Shown here: positions 1-8,339 of the stretch, piece by piece
How the letters are laid out: every line of letters begins with the position of its first letter
Position numbering within the stretch: the first letter of the stretch is position 1
Assembly (NCBI RefSeq): GCF_022843985.1
Contig: NZ_JALHMP010000001.1
Coordinates: forward strand, 62,001-126,000
Direction: 5' to 3'
From: Phreatobacter sp.
GTDB taxonomy: Bacteria > Pseudomonadota > Alphaproteobacteria > Rhizobiales > Phreatobacteraceae
DNA: 64,000 nucleotides
Notes under the pieces: generated by a model
Databases searched by the model: none
The model's input: only the letters and a program-made list of their open reading frames with translations
What the model was told of the DNA's origin: nothing
Program-made: the position numbers and the translations under genes

Positions 1-166
1 GGCGCCTTTGCCGGAGCACGGCGACGTCTTCTGCTGGCTGGGTGCCGAAGAGGCCATCGCGCGCCGCATTCGCAGCTACTGGCGCGAGGAAAAGGGCCTC
101 GACCGGGCCAGGTGCCTGGCAGTCGGCTACTGGAAGCACGCGCTGACCCTGGACGAGGGCGGCTGA
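1..166 (+). CDS. Siderophore-interacting protein, C-terminal fragment (5' end outside window)
   Basis: Only about 54 C-terminal residues are present because the window edge cuts the gene; the stop is TGA at 164-166. The visible part contains VFCWLGAEE, then a helix rich in Arg, then a GLDR stretch and AVGYWKHG. That is the usual C-terminal pattern of the ViuB/SIP family of FAD-dependent ferric-siderophore reductases, which release iron in the cytoplasm. The NAD(P)H- and FAD-binding parts lie outside the window, so activity cannot be judged. The next gene starts within about 50 bp, so co-transcription is possible. The family call rests on the tail motif alone. Confidence 0.6.
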   Translation, partial: APLPEHGDVFCWLGAEEAIARRIRSYWREEKGLDRARCLAVGYWKHALTLDEGG

Positions 167-212
167 GTCCTGCCGATTGACAGCGGCGGGCGAAGCAGAT
201 TTCGCTTCGCCC

Positions 213-980
213 ATGTTTGTCACCTCCCCCGCCCTGACCGCCCTGCCCGGCATCCGCCATGCCTTCTTCACCCGCGAGGGCGGCGTGTCGGAAGGGCTCT
301 ACGCCTCGCTCAATGCAGGGCTTGGCTCGGGCGACGACGGGGATCGGGTTCGCGAGAACCGCCGCCGGATGGCCGCGGCGCTGGGCGTCGCCGACAATGC
401 ACTGATCTCCTGCTTCCAGATCCATTCGCCCGACGTCATCGTCGCAGACCGGCCTCATGACGGCGGCGACCGGCCCAAGGCCGATGCGGTGGTGACGCGG
501 GTGCCCGGCATCGCCTGCGGCGTCGCCGCAGCCGATTGCGGACCGGTGCTCTTCGCCGATGCGGTTGCCGGGGTCGTCGGGGCCGCCCATGCCGGCTGGA
601 AGGGGGCCATCGGCGGGGTGCTGGAGGCGACGATCGCTGCCATGGAAAAGCTCGGCGCCGACCGGGCCCGCATCCATGTCGCCGTCGGCCCGCTCATCCG
701 TCAGCCGAGCTACGAGGTGTCCCAGGCCTTCGTCGACCAGTTCCGCGCCGCGGACGAGGCCTATGGGGGTTTCTTCGCTCCCGGCAGGCCCGGCCATGCC
801 CAGTTCGACCTGCCGGGGTTCATCGCCGCCAGACTGTCGGCCGCCGGCATCGACCGGATCGACGATCTCGGCCTCGACACCTATGCCGACGAGGCGCGGT
901 TCTATTCCTACCGGCGGACGACGCATCGCAAGGAGCCGGATTACGGCCGCCATATCGCCGGGATCGCGCTGGTCTCCTGA
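213..980 (+). CDS. pgeF: Peptidoglycan editing factor PgeF (YfiH/laccase-domain purine nucleoside phosphorylase family)
   Basis: A 255-residue protein of the YfiH/DUF152 family, cytoplasmic. Family members remove wrongly incorporated L-Ser from muropeptide precursors, and some have purine nucleoside phosphorylase or polyphenol-oxidase activity. Seen: GIRHAFFTREGGVS near the N-terminus, the family pattern C-FQIHSPDV, AADCGPVLFAD with the conserved Cys, and AAHAGWKGA with the conserved His. These supply the zinc-binding Cys and His residues. Length fits the family (about 240-265). Start: an in-frame TTG at 177 would add 12 residues of low conservation. ATG at 213 gives the usual N-terminus just before SPAL; neither has a strong Shine-Dalgarno. 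It follows the siderophore-interacting gene closely and may share its transcript. Confidence 0.85.
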   Translation: MFVTSPALTALPGIRHAFFTREGGVSEGLYASLNAGLGSGDDGDRVRENRRRMAAALGVADNALISCFQIHSPDVIVADRPHDGGDRPKADAVVTRVPGIACGVAAADCGPVLFADAVAGVVGAAHAGWKGAIGGVLEATIAAMEKLGADRARIHVAVGPLIRQPSYEVSQAFVDQFRAADEAYGGFFAPGRPGHAQFDLPGFIAARLSAAGIDRIDDLGLDTYADEARFYSYRRTTHRKEPDYGRHIAGIALVS

Positions 981-1137
981 CCCTGATCGTATCGCATTGC
1001 GGCACGACGCGGCCTTTTTCGCGTCACCCCGGTGTCACAGCCTGTTGATGGCCTCGTGCGGGAGGCGCGCGCGGCATTGTGGCGCGGTAGTTCGGTTGCT
1101 ATGAGGGCGCCTTCATTGCCGCCCCGAGAGCTGCCTC

Positions 1138-2088
1138 ATGTCGCGAAAACCCGGGATCAAGATCGTTTCCGGCAATTCCAACCGGCCGCTCGCCGATGCG
1201 ATCGGGGCCTATCTCAACACGCCCCCGGCCAAGGCCTCGGTCCGCCGCTTCGCCGATATGGAGATCTTCGTCGAGATCCAGGAGAACGTGCGCGGCGAGG
1301 ACGTCTATGTCGTCCAGTCGACGTCCTATCCGACCAATGACCACCTGATGGAGCTGCTGATCATCTGCGACGCGCTGCGCCGCTCCTCGGCCAAGCGCAT
1401 CACAGCGGTGATCCCCTATTTCGGCTATGCCCGCCAGGACCGCCGGTCCGGCTCGCGCACGCCGATCTCCGCCAAGCTGGTCGCCAACCTGATCACCCGC
1501 TCGGGCGCTGACCGCGTCATGACCCTCGACCTTCATGCCGGGCAGATCCAGGGCTTCTTCGACATCCCGACCGACAATCTCTTCGCCGCACCGCTGCTGG
1601 CCAAGGACATCCGCGAGACCCGCAGCATCCAGGACGTCATGGTCGTCTCGCCCGATGTCGGCGGTGTCGTCCGAGCGCGCGCGCTCGCCAAGCGCATCGA
1701 CGCCCTTCTCGCCATCGTCGACAAGCGCCGCGAGCGGCCAGGCGAGAGCGAGGTGATGAATGTCATCGGCGATGTCGAGGGCAAGAGCTGCATCCTCGTC
1801 GACGACATCGTCGATTCCGGCGGCACGCTGGTGAACGCCGCCGAGGCGCTGCTGGCGCGCGGCGCCAAGGACGTCTCGGCCTACATCACCCATGGTGTGC
1901 TGTCGGGCGGGGCTGTCGCCCGCATCACCGCCTCCAAGCTGAAGGAACTGGTGATCACCGATTCCATCCAGCCGACGGAAGCGGTCCGGGTCGCCCGCAA
2001 CATCCGCACCCTCTCCATTGCCAGCCTGATCGGCGAGGCCATCGCCCGCACGGCGAGCGAGGAGAGCGTGTCGAGCCTGTTCGACTGA
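1138..2088 (+). CDS. prs: Ribose-phosphate pyrophosphokinase
   Basis: Makes PRPP from ribose 5-phosphate and ATP, the entry point to purine, pyrimidine, histidine, tryptophan and NAD synthesis; cytoplasmic. The 316 residues match the class I family length. Seen: the N-terminal IVSGNSN-type strand, the ATP-binding stretch around [11 protein letters not shown], the flexible-loop and metal region [13 protein letters not shown], and the PRPP-binding loop [12 protein letters not shown] near residue 220. The ATG at 1138 is preceded by a short purine-rich tract and gives the standard N-terminus. It stands alone, with a 157-bp upstream gap that probably carries its promoter, and converges on the next gene with only three bases between stops. 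Confidence 0.96.
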   Translation: MSRKPGIKIVSGNSNRPLADAIGAYLNTPPAKASVRRFADMEIFVEIQENVRGEDVYVVQSTSYPTNDHLMELLIICDALRRSSAKRITAVIPYFGYARQDRRSGSRTPISAKLVANLITRSGADRVMTLDLHAGQIQGFFDIPTDNLFAAPLLAKDIRETRSIQDVMVVSPDVGGVVRARALAKRIDALLAIVDKRRERPGESEVMNVIGDVEGKSCILVDDIVDSGGTLVNAAEALLARGAKDVSAYITHGVLSGGAVARITASKLKELVITDSIQPTEAVRVARNIRTLSIASLIGEAIARTASEESVSSLFD

Positions 2089-2091
2089 GGC

Positions 2092-2685
2092 TCAACGCAG
2101 CGCCGCTAGGCGTTTCTCCACCTTCCCGACAAAGGCCATCCGCTGATCGGCGGTGGCCCCGTCGATGCCGTGCAGCGCCAGCCAGAGCGTGCGGCAGCGC
2201 GGGTTCACCAGCGGCCTGAGGCCGCGCAGCAGCGTGCGGCGGCCTGGCTCGGACATGACGAGGCGCCACCACCACCAGGGCGAGCCGAGCGTCGATACCG
2301 CGCCGATGAACCGGATGTTGGTCAGCACCCGGCCGATGGGCTTGCCCGGTTCCGGCATCGTGAAAGTGGCATGCGGGATCCAGACACGGTCGAGCCAGCC
2401 CTTCAGCATCGCGGGAAGTCCGTACCACCAGGTCGGATAGACGAAGAGCAGGCCCTCGGCCCAGCGCAGGGCTTCGAGATGGGCGGCGACGGGCACCTCG
2501 TTGGCGCCGGCAGTGTGATAGGCGCGCCGCTCGTCGCTCCCCATGACGGGATCGAATCCCTCGGCATAGAGATCGATCAGCCGTGTCTGGTGACCCGCGG
2601 CGGCGAGGGCCGCCAGCGCCCTGTCACGCAGGGCGGCGGTCAAGCTCTCGGGACAGGGATGACAGTAGATCACCAGCATGCGCAT
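2092..2685 (-). CDS. NAD(P)H-dependent oxidoreductase, flavodoxin_2 fold (quinone reductase/KefF-MdaB type)
   Basis: A 197-residue flavoprotein of the NAD(P)H dehydrogenase (quinone) family, expected to bind FMN or FAD and reduce quinones or drug-like electrophiles by two electrons. Seen: an opening beta strand MRMLVIYCHP, a helix with PESLTAAL, the DLYAEGFDPVM motif, FVYPTWWYGLPAMLKGWLDR (the flavin-binding segment of this family), and a STLGSPWWWW loop. No signal peptide or membrane segment. A paralogue with the same DLYAEGFDPV and PAMLKGFFDR signatures lies at 26492-27076. Physiological substrate unknown. Confidence 0.8.
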   Translation of the reverse strand: MRMLVIYCHPCPESLTAALRDRALAALAAAGHQTRLIDLYAEGFDPVMGSDERRAYHTAGANEVPVAAHLEALRWAEGLLFVYPTWWYGLPAMLKGWLDRVWIPHATFTMPEPGKPIGRVLTNIRFIGAVSTLGSPWWWWRLVMSEPGRRTLLRGLRPLVNPRCRTLWLALHGIDGATADQRMAFVGKVEKRLAALR

Positions 2686-2756
2686 GAGGGGCCCCGGCGG
2701 GAGAATCGTCAGGTGCCAGCGTGCACAGGTCGTCCAAGGATGCTAGACGGCGGGCC

Positions 2757-4574
2757 ATGGCTCCTCCACTCCTGCAACTCCAAGACATCGCCCTCACCTT
2801 TGGCGGCACGCCGCTCCTGACGGCGGCCAACCTTTCCGTCGAGGCCGGCGACCGGCTCGCCCTGGTCGGCCGCAACGGCTCGGGCAAATCGACGCTGCTC
2901 AAGATCGCCGCCGGCCTGATCGAGACGGATGGCGGCAGCCGTTTCGCCCAGCCGGGCGCCACCATCCGCTATTTGTTGCAGGAGCCTGATCTCTCGGCCT
3001 TTCCGACGACTCTCGCCTATGTGGAGAGCGGGCTCGGGCCGAGCGACGATCGCTATCGCGCGCGCATGCTGCTGGAGGATCTCGGCCTGACCGGCGACGA
3101 GGGCACGACGGCCCTGTCCGGCGGCGAGGCCAAGCGCGCGGCGCTGGCCCATGCGATTGCCCCGGAACCCGACATCCTGATTCTCGACGAGCCGACCAAC
3201 CATCTCGACCTGCCCGCCATCGAATGGCTGGAGAAGACGCTGAAACGACTGTCCTGCGCCATCGTGATGATCAGCCATGACCGCCGCTTCCTCGAGACGC
3301 TGTCGCGCGCCACGATCTGGCTCGACCGCGGTACGACGCGGCGGCTTGACAAGGGCTTCGGCCATTTCGAGGCCTGGCGCGACGAGGTGCTGGAGCAGGA
3401 GGAGAAGGACCAGCACAAGCTCGACCGCCAGATCGCCCACGAGGAACATTGGCTGCGCTACGGCGTCTCGGCCCGGCGTAAGCGCAATGTGCGCCGCCTT
3501 GGCAATCTGCAGGCCCTGCGCAAGGATTTCCGCGAGCACCGCAAGGCCGTTGGCACGGTGTCGATGACGGTGAGCGAGGCGGAAGTCTCCGGCAAGCGCG
3601 TCGTCGAGGCCCGCGCCATCTCCAAACATTACGGCGAGCGGACGATCGTCGACGATCTGACGATCCGGATCCTGCGCGGCGACCGGCTGGGCATCGTCGG
3701 CCCGAACGGCGCCGGCAAGACGACGCTGGTTCAGTTGCTGACAGGAACGCTGGCGCCTGATTCCGGCACGATCACGCTCGGCACCAATCTCGCCATGGCG
3801 ACGCTCGATCAGAAGCGCGAGGACCTCGATCCCGCGATGCCGCTGACGGAGGCCCTGACGCGCGGCCGCGGCGACTATGTGACGATCAACGGCGAGAACC
3901 GCCATGTCATCGGCTACATGAAGGATTTCCTCTTCTCGCCTGAACAGAAGGGTACGCCAGTCGGCGTGCTGTCGGGCGGCGAGCGCGGCCGTCTCCTGCT
4001 GGCGCGCGCCCTCGCCTCCCCCGCCAATGTCCTGGTGCTGGACGAGCCGACCAACGATCTTGACCTCGAGACGCTAGACCTGCTGCAGGAAATGCTCACC
4101 GACTTTCCCGGCACGGTCATCCTCGTCTCGCATGACCGCGACTTCCTCGACCGGGTCTGCACCTCGGTTCTGGTCAGCGAGGGCGACGGGCGCTGGGTGG
4201 AATATGCCGGCGGCTATTCCGACATGCTCAACCAGCGCGGTACCGGAATCGCCGCGCGTACCGTCCAGAAGGCCGGAAAAGGCGAGGCAACGTCACCGGC
4301 GGCTGCCAGGACGGAACCGCAGGTCGAGCCCGCGCGACGGAAAATGTCGTTCAAGGACAAGCATGACCTCGACACGCTGCCCGCCCGGATGGAGGCGCTG
4401 CAGCGCGACATCGCAAAGCTGCAGGCGATCCTCGCCGATCCCGTGCTCTATGCGCGCGACCGCTCGGCCTTCGACAAGGCGAGTGCTGCCATGACCAAAG
4501 CGCAGGGAGCCCTGTCCGCCGCGGAAGACCGCTGGCTGGAACTCGAAATGCTGAAGGAAAGCCTCGAGGCATGA
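2757..4574 (+). CDS. uup: ABC-F family ATPase, Uup-like
   Basis: A soluble twin-ATPase of the ABC-F group with no membrane domain; family members act on ribosomes, and Uup also affects transposon excision and DNA structures. Seen in order: Walker A GRNGSGKST, signature LSGGEAKRAAL, Walker B LILDEPTNHLD, a linker, second Walker A GPNGAGKTT, signature LSGGERGRLLL, Walker B VLVLDEPTNDLD, then a charged linker and a C-terminal coiled coil (roughly residues 530-605). That coiled coil is the DNA-binding arm typical of Uup. Start: a GTG at 2721 would add 12 basic residues; ATG at 2757 gives the usual N-terminus (605 residues). Confidence 0.88.
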   Translation: MAPPLLQLQDIALTFGGTPLLTAANLSVEAGDRLALVGRNGSGKSTLLKIAAGLIETDGGSRFAQPGATIRYLLQEPDLSAFPTTLAYVESGLGPSDDRYRARMLLEDLGLTGDEGTTALSGGEAKRAALAHAIAPEPDILILDEPTNHLDLPAIEWLEKTLKRLSCAIVMISHDRRFLETLSRATIWLDRGTTRRLDKGFGHFEAWRDEVLEQEEKDQHKLDRQIAHEEHWLRYGVSARRKRNVRRLGNLQALRKDFREHRKAVGTVSMTVSEAEVSGKRVVEARAISKHYGERTIVDDLTIRILRGDRLGIVGPNGAGKTTLVQLLTGTLAPDSGTITLGTNLAMATLDQKREDLDPAMPLTEALTRGRGDYVTINGENRHVIGYMKDFLFSPEQKGTPVGVLSGGERGRLLLARALASPANVLVLDEPTNDLDLETLDLLQEMLTDFPGTVILVSHDRDFLDRVCTSVLVSEGDGRWVEYAGGYSDMLNQRGTGIAARTVQKAGKGEATSPAAARTEPQVEPARRKMSFKDKHDLDTLPARMEALQRDIAKLQAILADPVLYARDRSAFDKASAAMTKAQGALSAAEDRWLELEMLKESLEA

Positions 4575-4580
4575 CGCCGA

Positions 4581-5285
4581 TCAGGCTGCTGCACCGCCGA
4601 ACCGCTCGTTGAACGAGTAGCCGGAGCCACGCACCGTGCGGATCGGATCGATCTCCCGACCGCGCTTCACCGCCTTGCGCAGGCGCCCGATATGAACGTC
4701 CACGGTGCGCTCGTCGATATAGACGTCCCGGCCCCAGACGCCGTCCAAAAGCTGTTCGCGGGTGTAGACGCGGCCCGGCGACTGCATCAGGAATTCGAGC
4801 AGGCGGAACTCGGTCGGACCGAGATTGATCTCGCGGCCGGCGCGATGGACGCGGCGGGTCTCGCGGTCGAGCTCGATATCGCCGGACTTCAGCAGGCTCG
4901 ACAGGTGTTCGGGCTTGGCCCGGCGCAGCAGGGCCCGGACCCGTGCCAGCAGTTCCGGCACGGAGAAGGGTTTCACCACATAGTCATCGGCGCCGATGGC
5001 GAGCCCCCGCACCCGCTCACCCTCTTCGCCGCGGGCGGTCAGCATGATGACCGGCAGGCGCTCGGTCTCGGGGCGCAACCGGATACGGCGGCACAATTCG
5101 ATTCCGGACAGGCCAGGAAGCATCCAGTCGAGCAGGACGAGGTCGGGAACCGCCTCGCGGAGCCGGACCTCGGCCTCGTCGCCGCGGCCGACGACCTCGA
5201 CCTGATAGCCCTCCGCTTCGAGATTGTAGCGCAGAAGGACCGTGATCGGTTCCTCGTCCTCGACCACCAGAATGCGTGCGGTCAT
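4581..5285 (-). CDS. phoB: Phosphate regulon response regulator PhoB
   Basis: An OmpR/PhoB-family response regulator of 234 residues that activates phosphate-starvation genes by binding Pho boxes after phosphorylation by PhoR. Seen: receiver domain with ILVVEDEEP (acidic pair), LLDWMLPG (phosphoacceptor Asp), the switch Thr in MLTARG and the Lys in VVKPFS. A winged-helix domain follows, with RTVDVHIGRLRKAV and IRTVRGSGYSF. The longest open frame runs into phoU, but ATG at 5283-5285 gives the standard MTARILVVEDE start. Last gene of the phoR-phoU-phoB block, 31 bp after phoU. Confidence 0.96.
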   Translation of the reverse strand: MTARILVVEDEEPITVLLRYNLEAEGYQVEVVGRGDEAEVRLREAVPDLVLLDWMLPGLSGIELCRRIRLRPETERLPVIMLTARGEEGERVRGLAIGADDYVVKPFSVPELLARVRALLRRAKPEHLSSLLKSGDIELDRETRRVHRAGREINLGPTEFRLLEFLMQSPGRVYTREQLLDGVWGRDVYIDERTVDVHIGRLRKAVKRGREIDPIRTVRGSGYSFNERFGGAAA

Positions 5286-5316
5286 GGAATAATCCCTGTC
5301 GTGCCTGGTGATGCGG

Positions 5317-6024
5317 TCAGAGGCCGACCGTTGCCATCGTGGTGGTGTCGAGCTTCGGACGCTCGTCGGCCAGGGTGACACCCTTGACCATGTAGTGGAT
5401 CGTCTCGGCGATATTGGTGGCGTGATCGCCGATCCTCTCGAGGTTCTTCGCGCAGAACAGGAGATGGGTGCAGGAGCCGATATTGCGCGGATCTTCGAGC
5501 ATGTAGGTGAGGAGTTCGCGGAACAGCGAGTTGTAGAGCGCGTCGATGTCGCCGTCGGCCTTCCAGACATCGAGCGCCGCCGTAACGTCACGCTGGGCAT
5601 AGGCGTCGAGAACCTGCTTGACGCGCTCGAGGGCGAGGCGGGCCATGGCGTCGAAGCCACCGGTGACCTTCGCCAGCGGCGCTGACCCGCTCATGGCGGT
5701 GACGCGCTTGGCGATGTTCTTGGCGAGGTCGGCGATCCGCTCCAGGTCGGAGGCGATGCGCAGGGCACCGACGATCTCGCGCAGGTCGATGGCCATCGGC
5801 TGCCGCTTGGCGATGATGAGGATGCCGAGTTCCTCGATCTCGCGCTGCAGGGCATCGATCTGCGGATCGACCGCGCGTACCTGGTTGGCGAGTTCGAGAT
5901 CGCTGCGGATGAGGGCGTCGATGCAGCCGACGATCTGCTTCTCGGTCAGCCCGCCCATCTCGGCGACGCGCTGCGCCAAGCCCTTGAGCTCGTTCTCGTA
6001 AGCGCTCACGGTATGTTCGGTCAT
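5317..6024 (-). CDS. phoU: Phosphate signalling protein PhoU
   Basis: A cytoplasmic helical-bundle protein that links the Pst phosphate transporter to PhoR and represses the Pho regulon when phosphate is ample. Seen: 235 residues, the two duplicated metal-binding PhoU signatures DLERIADLAKNIAKR (first half) and NLERIGDHATNIAET (second half), all helical. Normally phoU follows pstSCAB; here it directly follows phoR with 175 bp between, and no pst gene is in the window. A candidate Pho box sits 74-91 bp upstream of the start (6098-6115), so phoU-phoB may have their own PhoB-controlled promoter. Confidence 0.95.
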   Translation of the reverse strand: MTEHTVSAYENELKGLAQRVAEMGGLTEKQIVGCIDALIRSDLELANQVRAVDPQIDALQREIEELGILIIAKRQPMAIDLREIVGALRIASDLERIADLAKNIAKRVTAMSGSAPLAKVTGGFDAMARLALERVKQVLDAYAQRDVTAALDVWKADGDIDALYNSLFRELLTYMLEDPRNIGSCTHLLFCAKNLERIGDHATNIAETIHYMVKGVTLADERPKLDTTTMATVGL

Positions 6025-6086
6025 GGCAGGCTCCTGCGAGAGGGCGAAGAGGGACTTGTGGAATAGCCCTGCGCCGCGACGGTTCT

Positions 6087-6115
6087 ATGCCCGTCAGGTG
6101 ACGCATCAATGACAT
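6087..6115 (-). promoter_or_regulatory. Candidate Pho box upstream of phoU
   Basis: Read on the minus strand from 6115 there are three 7-bp units at 11-bp spacing: ATGTCAT, GCGTCAC and CGGGCAT, separated by 4-bp spacers. The PhoB consensus unit is CTGTCAT/C. The first unit matches 6 of 7 positions, and the first two units together match 11 of 14. It lies 63-91 bp upstream of the phoU start. Matches were made by eye, so this is a candidate only. Confidence 0.5.
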
Positions 6116-6199
6116 TCATTGCGTCGATGTTTCAACATGTTGTCGATGTTGCGACAGAATGGCGGCAGACCTTGCCCGCCACCCCGGGGCGCCGGGCGG

Positions 6200-7522
6200 T
6201 CACGAAGCCGTCGGGACGGGCGCGTGGGCATTCTCGCCACGGTCGGCGGCGTCTATCCGCACAGTGAAGGTCGCTCCTTCACCCTGAACGCTCTCGACGG
6301 CAAGTCGGCCGCGGTGACGGTTGAGGATATGCTTGACCAAGGCGAGGCCGAGGCCGGTGCCGCCCTTCTCGCGGCTTGAGGCGACGTCGGCACGGTAGAA
6401 TCGCTCCGTGAGGCGCGGCAGGTGCTCGGCGGGGATTCCCGGGCCGTGGTCGCGCACGCTCACCACGGCCTCGGCGCCGCGGCCGTCCCGGCTCTCGCGG
6501 GCGAGTGTAATGTCTACGCGTCCTCCCTCGGCACCATATTTGATGGCGTTCTGCACGAGGTTCTCGAAGAGGCGGATGAGTTCGTCCTGATCGCCCTTGA
6601 CCGGCAGGGTCGCTTCTCCTGCCGCAATTTCGACCACCACGCCCTGGGCCTTCGCATAGGGCCCCAGCGTATCGCGCACGTGGCGCAGGAGCTGCACGAG
6701 ATCGACCACGGTGACGGGCTGGACGTGCTCGTTGAGCTCGATGCGCGACAGCGAGAGCAGGTCGTCGATCAGGCGCGACATGCGGCGGGCCTGGGCCAGC
6801 ATGATGCCGAGGAAGCGCTCGCGGGCATCGGGATCGTTGCGGGCGGGGCCCTGGATGGTCTCGATGAAGCCGACGACGGAGGCGAGCGGCGTGCGCAGTT
6901 CGTGGCTGGCATTGGCGACGAAGTCGGCACGCAGCTGTTCCAGCCGGCGTTCCTCGGTGAGATCGCGCAGCGACAGGAGGATGAAGTCGGCCCGGCCGCC
7001 GTCGCGTGCCTCCGGCGTGACAACGACCGGCGTCGCCTCGACGCTGAACCAGCGCGCCACCGGCACCCGCTCGGCATAATCGATGACCTGTACACTGTTG
7101 CTGGCAAGGGCCCGGCGCACGACCTCGACAACCTCGGGCGCCCGCAGCGACAGGGCCAAGGGCTCGCCGCGCCTGAGGCCAGGCAGCAGCGAGGCGGCGC
7201 GCGCATTGTGAGTGCGCACCGCGAGTTTCGGATCGAGCAGGATGGCGGGAACGGGCAGCGCCGCCATGAGGCCCTCGACCGACAGGTCCGTCAGCCGCGC
7301 GGCACGGCGGGCCATGACCTCGTCCTCCAGGGGCGCGCGCACGGGGGGGCGTCGGCGCATGAGCGTGCCGGCCCCGACGAGAGCGAGCCCGCCTCCCGCG
7401 GCGAGGGGCCAGGCGAGGTCTCCCCATGCGCCGAGGACCAGCGCGAGAAGGGCTCCGGACCCATAAAGGAACAGGGTGCCGCCCCACCGCTCGTTCCAAC
7501 CGGCGTCGATGTCATCACCCAC
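6200..7522 (-). CDS. phoR: Phosphate regulon sensor histidine kinase PhoR
   Basis: A membrane-bound sensor kinase that phosphorylates PhoB. The 440 residues begin with two hydrophobic segments (about residues 16-36 and 38-54), then a PAS-like region (roughly 85-190) and the kinase core. Seen: H-box NASHELRTPL (phosphoacceptor His), N-box LFENLVQNAIKYG, G1 DHGPGIP, F-box LTERFYRAD and G2 GGTGLGLA. The only good start is GTG at 7522. It is the first gene of phoR-phoU-phoB, and in related genomes pstSCAB usually sits between phoR and phoU. Confidence 0.93.
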   Translation of the reverse strand: MGDDIDAGWNERWGGTLFLYGSGALLALVLGAWGDLAWPLAAGGGLALVGAGTLMRRRPPVRAPLEDEVMARRAARLTDLSVEGLMAALPVPAILLDPKLAVRTHNARAASLLPGLRRGEPLALSLRAPEVVEVVRRALASNSVQVIDYAERVPVARWFSVEATPVVVTPEARDGGRADFILLSLRDLTEERRLEQLRADFVANASHELRTPLASVVGFIETIQGPARNDPDARERFLGIMLAQARRMSRLIDDLLSLSRIELNEHVQPVTVVDLVQLLRHVRDTLGPYAKAQGVVVEIAAGEATLPVKGDQDELIRLFENLVQNAIKYGAEGGRVDITLARESRDGRGAEAVVSVRDHGPGIPAEHLPRLTERFYRADVASSREKGGTGLGLALVKHILNRHRGRLAVESVQGEGATFTVRIDAADRGENAHAPVPTAS

Positions 7523-7577
7523 GTGTCAGCCCTGCCTTGACCATGCCGACGGCGAGACCACGATCGCGGGGGCCATC

Positions 7578-8339
7578 TCAATCGCGCCGGAAGACGACGC
7601 TCGCAGCCCATCCCGTGAACAGGGCGAGCATGGCGGCGGCAAGGCCGTAGAGAACCCCGTGATCGCGGGCCGCATTGGCGACGAAGGCCTCGAATCCGGT
7701 CTTCGTCACTTCGAAATTCGTACTCTCGCGGGCGAGGATAACCCCGCCTGACATCAGAAAGATGTCGACCTCGAAGGATCCGACCGGGGTGTTGGGCACG
7801 ACGGGAATATTCGCCCGGAACAGGTTGGGGGTGAGAAAGGTGACGCCGGTCGGGTTCTCGCGATAAAGACCCTTGGCGCGGTTGATCCGCAGCAGGGCAT
7901 CGCGAAAGGCCGGAGTTGCCGCGGGATCGGGTCCGAGCCGCGGCGTGATGGCGGTGATGGCGTCGACGCCGATCTGCTGGCGCGCCAGCAATTCGCGGTC
8001 GGCCAGAGCGGCCGCGGGCTTGTTCGACAGCAGCGCATAGAAGGACGGGATCTCGACGAACTGGCGGGAGTCGGTGTTCACCCAGATGCCGAAGACGCGC
8101 GTCTTCTGGCGCGTCACCATGAGCGCGCGGGGGCCGCGGACGACCACCGCGAGGTCATAGCCGCCGGGGCGGGAGATCGTCTGCGCATCGCGTTCGATCG
8201 AGCCGAACAGCACGATCTCCGATCCGACGAAATTGGACGTGATCTGCAGCCGGTGGGTGGAGAGAGAGGTCACCATGGTCTCGGCCCGTGCAGGCAGGAC
8301 GGCGAGCAGGGCCAGGATGACGATGACGATGCGGCTCAT
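7578..8339 (-). CDS. TIGR02186-family secreted or membrane-anchored protein
   Basis: A conserved alphaproteobacterial protein of unknown function (TIGR02186), 253 residues. Seen: an N-terminal signal peptide (hydrophobic to about residue 19, ending ARAE), a beta-rich middle, the stretch LSTHRLQITSNFVGSEIVLFGSIER, and one C-terminal hydrophobic segment (about 227-248) followed by Arg residues, so it is probably anchored with its bulk in the periplasm. Start: ATG at 8339 shares 4 bp with the TauE stop (ATGA), better than the upstream GTG at 8354. It is translationally coupled to the TauE/SafE exporter, a pairing that recurs in this class, so it may assist sulfite/organosulfonate export. No direct functional evidence. 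Confidence 0.8.
   Translation of the reverse strand: MSRIVIVILALLAVLPARAETMVTSLSTHRLQITSNFVGSEIVLFGSIERDAQTISRPGGYDLAVVVRGPRALMVTRQKTRVFGIWVNTDSRQFVEIPSFYALLSNKPAAALADRELLARQQIGVDAITAITPRLGPDPAATPAFRDALLRINRAKGLYRENPTGVTFLTPNLFRANIPVVPNTPVGSFEVDIFLMSGGVILARESTNFEVTKTGFEAFVANAARDHGVLYGLAAAMLALFTGWAASVVFRRD

Noticed and set aside
2709-3905. A 398-residue minus-strand frame across the ABC-F gene
   Set aside because: Antisense shadow; the ABC-F protein has complete Walker motifs in the other strand.
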